Assembly (NCBI GenBank): GCA_032353305.1
Contig: JAUCNG010395145.1
Location: 1 to 10,721 of the forward strand
From: Cephalothrix spiralis
Lineage: Eukaryota > Nemertea > Palaeonemertea > Archinemertea > Cephalotrichidae
Length of the DNA: 10,721 bases
Reading direction: 5' to 3'
Below, piece by piece: positions 7,917 through 10,721 of the stretch. Under the pieces are notes generated by a model. It was not told the DNA's origin, searched no databases, and saw nothing but the letters and a program-made list of their open reading frames with translations. Both the position numbers and the translations under genes were made by a program. Positions within the stretch are counted from its first letter, which is position 1. Each line of letters opens with the position of its first letter.

Positions 7917-8437
7917 GTAACACTTAGATCTATTCTATGATTCGATGAATGATTAAAAAACTGTGACAAGAATGTATAATATTACAGTTAGGGTAGTGAT
8001 GTAATTCGATTTATCATTACGAGTAATTTCACGAAGCCTACGCATATACATGTAGTAATATTTATTATTACTCGACGATGGAGACTTAGATCGCAAATTG
8101 CATTATGGGCGTCGCGGTACTCGTTGAGTGCGATTCGAAATCGACAGCGATGACTCTATCAATCCTCGCGAATTGTTTTAACGAAACTAAATGTCGTGTG
8201 ATAATAAAAATAATCGTATAAAACAATTATAAATTATAAATTATATTGCTCTCAGATCTTATCAATCCTCGCGAATTGTTTTAACGAAACTAAATGTCGT
8301 GTGATAATAAAAATAATCGTTTAAAACAATTATAAATTATAAATTATATTGCTCTCAGATCTATGTCATATGTGTAACTAGTTTTGTTTTTACTGTATAA
8401 TATTGGCTTGTCATTAATCTTTTTTTAACATATTCAG
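7917..8437 (+). other. Intron 2 (521 bp), phase 2
   Basis: Donor gtaaca at 7917; acceptor ...aacatattcag ending at 8437, preceded by a T tract at 8420-8426. AG (7915-7916) plus T (8438) makes a Ser codon and leads in frame into SKEKEVTENS. It contains a 103-bp tandem duplication (8157-8362). The stretch 7920-8156 shows no gene, only AT-rich sequence. Confidence 0.85.
8157..8362 (+). repeat. 103-bp tandem duplication in intron 2
   Basis: Copy 1 is 8157-8259 and copy 2 is 8260-8362, directly adjoining. Both begin tatcaatcctcgcg and end gctctcagatct. I see one difference, tcgtataaaac against tcgtttaaaac. Each copy also holds a small taaattataaattata internal repeat. The near identity means the duplication is recent, or recently converted, or an assembly artefact. 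Confidence 0.95.
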
Positions 8438-8663
8438 TTCAAAGGAGAAAGAGGTGACAGAAAATTCAATCCACGTTTCTGAAGAAATGGCGGCATGGAG
8501 AGAAAATGCTCGATCTGGACAGAAGATGGCCGTCAAACAGAAAAGTCGTAAACGGATTCGCCCACTACCTGGAATATCATTCCAAAGGAAGTCTGATGGG
8601 CCAAGACTTAATTTGCTTGATGCTACGTCTAACCAAAGGCCCGGTTCCTATACCAGAGAAGAG
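8438..8663 (+). CDS. BRCA2: BRCA2 homologue, exon leading to the DNA-binding domain (NAR...KxxRxR...PG)
   Basis: About 75 residues. ENARSGQKMAVKQKSRKRI followed by RPLPG aligns with the human stretch around QNARDIQDMRIKKKQRQRV then FPQPGSLY: same NAR, same basic run and same PG, in the same order between PhePP and the helical domain. The basic KQKSRKRIR run might also serve in nuclear import or DNA contact, which is inference. The end, SNQRPGSYTREE, is less conserved. Acceptor at 8437, donor GAG/gtaaga at GT 8664, phase 0. Read-through would continue to a stop at 8766-8768, so the donor match and frame fit to the next exon decide the end. Confidence 0.85.
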
Positions 8664-8963
8664 GTAAGAATTGAAATCTTAATTTATCGGAGGGCAGGGA
8701 GGGTTGTTGAAGGCGGACGAATCTTTTTGTCTCAATTAAGGTCAATGTACGAAGCTGACGTACCGTAATATGGAGTCAATCGGGCTAGTTTTTGAAGTTT
8801 TTTTATTATTACTTCAAGACGAAATTTTTTAACAGATCATCATATGATTCAATTCAAAGTCTTTGACGAATAATTTTAACTAGACAATTTCCGCAATGAC
8901 TATGCATTTAGTCTATAACCGATACCGAGATGTGAAACCAATAGTGTATTCAACGTTAATTAA

Positions 8964-9050
8964 CAGGGTGACCACATGTCTGAAAAACCTGGAAAATGTC
9001 ATGGAAAATTGAAAAAATTGGTTAAAACCTTGAAAAATGTCAACCGGGTA
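8964..9050 (+). repeat. Possible dispersed-repeat fragment beginning CAGGGTGACCAC
   Basis: The stretch starts with cagggtgaccac and runs into short near-repeats around ggaaaatgtca (at 8991), tggaaaattgaaaaa and ttgaaaaatgtca. CAGGG starts are common in hAT-type terminal repeats, and similar lysine-codon-like 'ggaaaa' strings occur in dispersed repeats of many animals. I find no matching right end, so this is at best a fragment and may be chance. Confidence 0.3.
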
Positions 9051-9339
9051 ATTTCTTTTGTCGTGAACAGTTATTTGGCTGTTCAAAAAGATGTCGCAAC
9101 TGACTGTTATCCAGACTTTTTCAAGATGCTGTGACTGAAAATTTTCTGGATATGTCGGGGGAAAAGATACGGAAGAAATTAATTAAGTTTTTTAGTTTTT
9201 TAGTTCTTTTTCAGAAAGTTGTGGCCAACATGTATAGTTTACGCTTATCACATTCAATATGTCCTGTAATCAACCCCTGCGCTTCCTTTAGATGTTTTAA
9301 AGCTATACATGTATTGAATCGCTAAACGGTTACGATTCT

Positions 9340-9530
9340 CAATTTCACGGATATCCGTAATCTGAAACGACAAAAATTGCCCCTGTGACACTCAGCTGTC
9401 AGTATCGCGGTTGATACCAATTTATGGGCACCTGGGTCCTCTCTTAAAAATACATTTAGATGAGGCAGGGAATCGAACATACGACCACAACGATAAATGA
9501 CGTAATGATTACTACCAACTGAAATAAATG
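9340..9530 (-). mobile_element. tRNA-derived SINE-like remnant, minus strand
   Basis: On the minus strand, roughly 9525 down to 9463 reads like a degenerate tRNA: a box A-like agttggtagtaatcatta followed by a box B-like gttcgattccc with tRNA spacing. A non-tRNA body follows (9462 to about 9340; holds acccaggtgcccataaatt and gctgagtgtcacaggggc on that strand). Head plus unrelated body is the SINE layout. No target-site duplication or tail was found, so the ends are approximate. Confidence 0.45.
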
Positions 9531-9580
9531 TTTTACTTATCATAGTGACGGTTATAACTTTGTCATCTATTTATTTTCAG

Positions 9581-9768
9581 TTATTAGAATTTGGTGTAAC
9601 GAAACGTATTCTTGCTATCACATCGTCGAATGCTGAAGAGTACACATTTTCTGCTGACGAACATTATGACCAGCATATTTTAGAGACCTCCCCCGGTGTT
9701 AAAATTGGTGATAGGGCTAACTTGATATGGAATAATGAATTGAAAGCTGGTAAAGATGAATTTTGTTG
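9581..9768 (+). CDS. BRCA2: BRCA2 homologue, exon at the start of the DNA-binding region
   Basis: Reads LLEFGVTKRILAITSSNAEE, then YTFSADEHY, and later LIWNNELKAGKDEF. This aligns with the human stretch [29 protein letters not shown], and LIPSNDGKAGKEEFYR, just before the helical domain that binds the cofactor DSS1. It is the strongest single match in the window. Acceptor ttttcag/TTA at 9580 in phase 0, fitting the previous exon; donor TTG/gtacgt at GT 9769, phase 2, so TG begins the next codon. The match to human stops at this donor. The in-frame GTG at 9545 is intronic and not a start. Next exon lies past the window. Confidence 0.92.
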
Positions 9769-9816
9769 GTACGTCATTTTCCTTGTCGGACACCAATTAA
9801 AATAAAAAACAAGCTC

Positions 9817-10050
9817 GGTTCTGTGGCACAATGGTAGTGCACGGGCCTTCCAATCAGAAGGGCATGGGTTCGAGACTCACTAAGGGCTCAAACACAGGCA
9901 TGGTCAGACCACATAAGACCAAGCAAATAGATAAGAGTGCGGGGTGTACGGATAAATGCAATCTATCTTGAGTCTTCTTCGTGAAATCCATCTGACTTGT
10001 CAGTTGGATCGTCGTCACCTACTGACGTCGTTTCATAACGTCATGACTAT
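9817..10050 (+). mobile_element. tRNA-derived SINE, tRNA-Trp-like head
   Basis: The first 73 bases (9817-9889) look like a tRNA: box A tggcacaatggtag (9824-9837), box B ggttcgagact (9867-9877), and ccaatcagaagg, close to the anticodon arm of animal tRNA-Trp (CCA at 9850-9852). The 5' half of the anticodon stem and the acceptor stem do not pair well, so this is not a working tRNA gene. An unrelated body follows to about 10050 (with hairpin-forming gacgtcgtttcataacgtc), where the palindromic element begins. The head could also be read as tRNA-Gly (TCC). The 3' end is uncertain. Confidence 0.55.
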
Positions 10051-10051
10051 A

Positions 10052-10590
10052 AAGAATGGTCGAGTGATTCATCGGTATGGTCCGACGCACTCTCACATGC
10101 CTGGTTACTCTTCCGATGAAATGTAAAATCAATTGACCGACCACTGTTTCGTTTTATAGTAAAAAGAAAAATTTTTGAAAATCCAATTTGTGGTATTTTA
10201 GAATTTTTAGATGTTTTAGATTCTCTTGGATCTAATTTTCTGAATAGAACGCATTTTGAATTATATTTCTGCTATTAGTTTCACCAAAAATGAAATATTT
10301 GCAGTAGAATTTTCAGACTGTACATATAAAGTTTTCTTCGGTGAAACTAATAGCAGAAATATAATTCAAAATGCGTTCTATTCAGAAAATTAGAGCCAAG
10401 ATAATCTTAAACATCTTAAATTTTTTTAAATACCACAAAAAGGATTTACAAAAAATTACGTGATTAATTTTTACTATAAAACGAAACAGTGGTGGGTCAG
10501 TCAATTGATTTCACATTTCATCGGAAGAGTAACCAGGCATGTGTAGTGAGAGTGCGTCGTACCATACCGATGAATCACTCGACCTTTCTT
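10052..10590. mobile_element. Foldback / MITE-like element with arms of about 240 bp
   Basis: The left arm 10052-10285 is an inverted copy of the right arm 10340-10590, with a 54-bp loop between. The outer ends read aagaa(t/a)ggtcgagtgattc and the inner ends gctattagtttcacc. Arms match closely with small insertions and substitutions, for example an extra tca/aca near the outer third. There is no coding capacity. ACTAT occurs just outside both ends (10046-10050 and 10595-10599), a possible but imperfect target-site duplication. It would form a long hairpin if transcribed with the intron. The family is unknown to me. Confidence 0.85.
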
Positions 10591-10721
10591 AAATACTATC
10601 AGCTTATGAGTGAACAGACTATAGGCTGTACTCTCTGAAGATGGTAAAAATAGTACCTACATGTAGGTGTCCGCTTAAGACTCTGGAGGCCATTCGTGAT
10701 CCGTGGGTCTCGATGGAGGCT

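Larger units (their letters stand above)
8664..9580 (+). other. Intron 3 (917 bp), phase 0
   Basis: Donor gtaaga at 8664; acceptor tctatttattttcag ending at 9580. No coding segment is seen. It holds a possible hAT-like repeat fragment near 8964 and a minus-strand tRNA-like SINE remnant near 9340-9530, listed separately. The rest is AT-rich sequence without visible structure. Confidence 0.85.
9769..10721 (+). other. Start of intron 4 (at least 953 bp, 3' end outside window)
   Basis: Donor gtacgt at 9769. No stretch here continues the BRCA2 helical domain on the + strand. The visible part holds a tRNA-like SINE head at 9817 and a long palindromic element at 10052-10590. The remainder, 10591-10721, has a short palindrome cctacatgtagg near 10656 and no gene that I can see. 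Confidence 0.75.

Noticed and set aside
9131-9325. Short + strand open frame in intron 3
   Set aside because: No recognisable motif, no splice context, and the exons on either side join in frame without it.
9817-9889. A working tRNA gene
   Set aside because: Acceptor and anticodon stems do not pair well, and an unrelated body follows, as in a SINE.

Overview
The window is a piece of an animal nuclear genome and carries one gene in pieces: a BRCA2 homologue on the + strand, open at both ends. Spliceosomal introns with GT..AG ends and pyrimidine-rich acceptors, tRNA-derived SINE-like repeats and a foldback element show a eukaryote. The BRC repeats and the segments just before the DNA-binding domain identify the family. 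I cannot place the phylum from sequence alone; the AT-rich introns and the divergence from vertebrate BRCA2 suggest an invertebrate.

Layout: (1) 1-6969, a giant exon of about 2,320 codons, equivalent to human BRCA2 exon 11. It is mostly low-complexity, probably disordered protein carrying two RAD51-binding repeat arrays. Array 1 (96-3176) has 17 units of the type GFKSASGK...NIFKDL. A lone BRC unit lies at 4101-4190. Array 2 (5289-6845) has 12 units of the type GFSTAGGRDVPISQKALD, seven of them in a strict 126-bp tandem. The exon ends with a FLMEDDD motif, like FMEDDE at the end of human exon 11. (2) 6970-7528, intron 1 with diverged repeats. (3) 7529-7916, exon with three F-x-P-P motifs, the central one matching the human PhePP (DMC1-binding) motif. 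(4) 7917-8437, intron 2 with a fresh 103-bp tandem duplication. (5) 8438-8663, exon with the conserved NAR...KxxRxR...PG segment. (6) 8664-9580, intron 3 with repeat debris. (7) 9581-9768, exon with GVTKR, SSNAEEYTF and KAGKDEF, the lead-in to the BRCA2 helical domain. (8) 9769-10721, the start of intron 4, with a tRNA-like SINE head and a palindromic element of about 540 bp. The helical domain, OB folds, tower and C-terminus lie beyond the window.

The three visible junctions keep the reading frame (phases 1, 2 and 0), and the last exon ends in phase 2. This supports one continuous coding sequence of about 2,590 residues within the window. Its likely job is to load RAD51 (and perhaps DMC1) on single-stranded DNA in homologous recombination. 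The most interesting point is the size and split design of the BRC region: about 29 FxxA-bearing units against 8 in human. One array pairs FxxA with an LFDE-like IFKDL module. The other keeps FxxA and the following helix, mostly lacks LFDE, and is dense in SQ sites that ATM/ATR kinases could phosphorylate.

Residue numbers below count the ATG at 39 as residue 1, for convenience only; the frame is open to the left edge and the true start is probably upstream.
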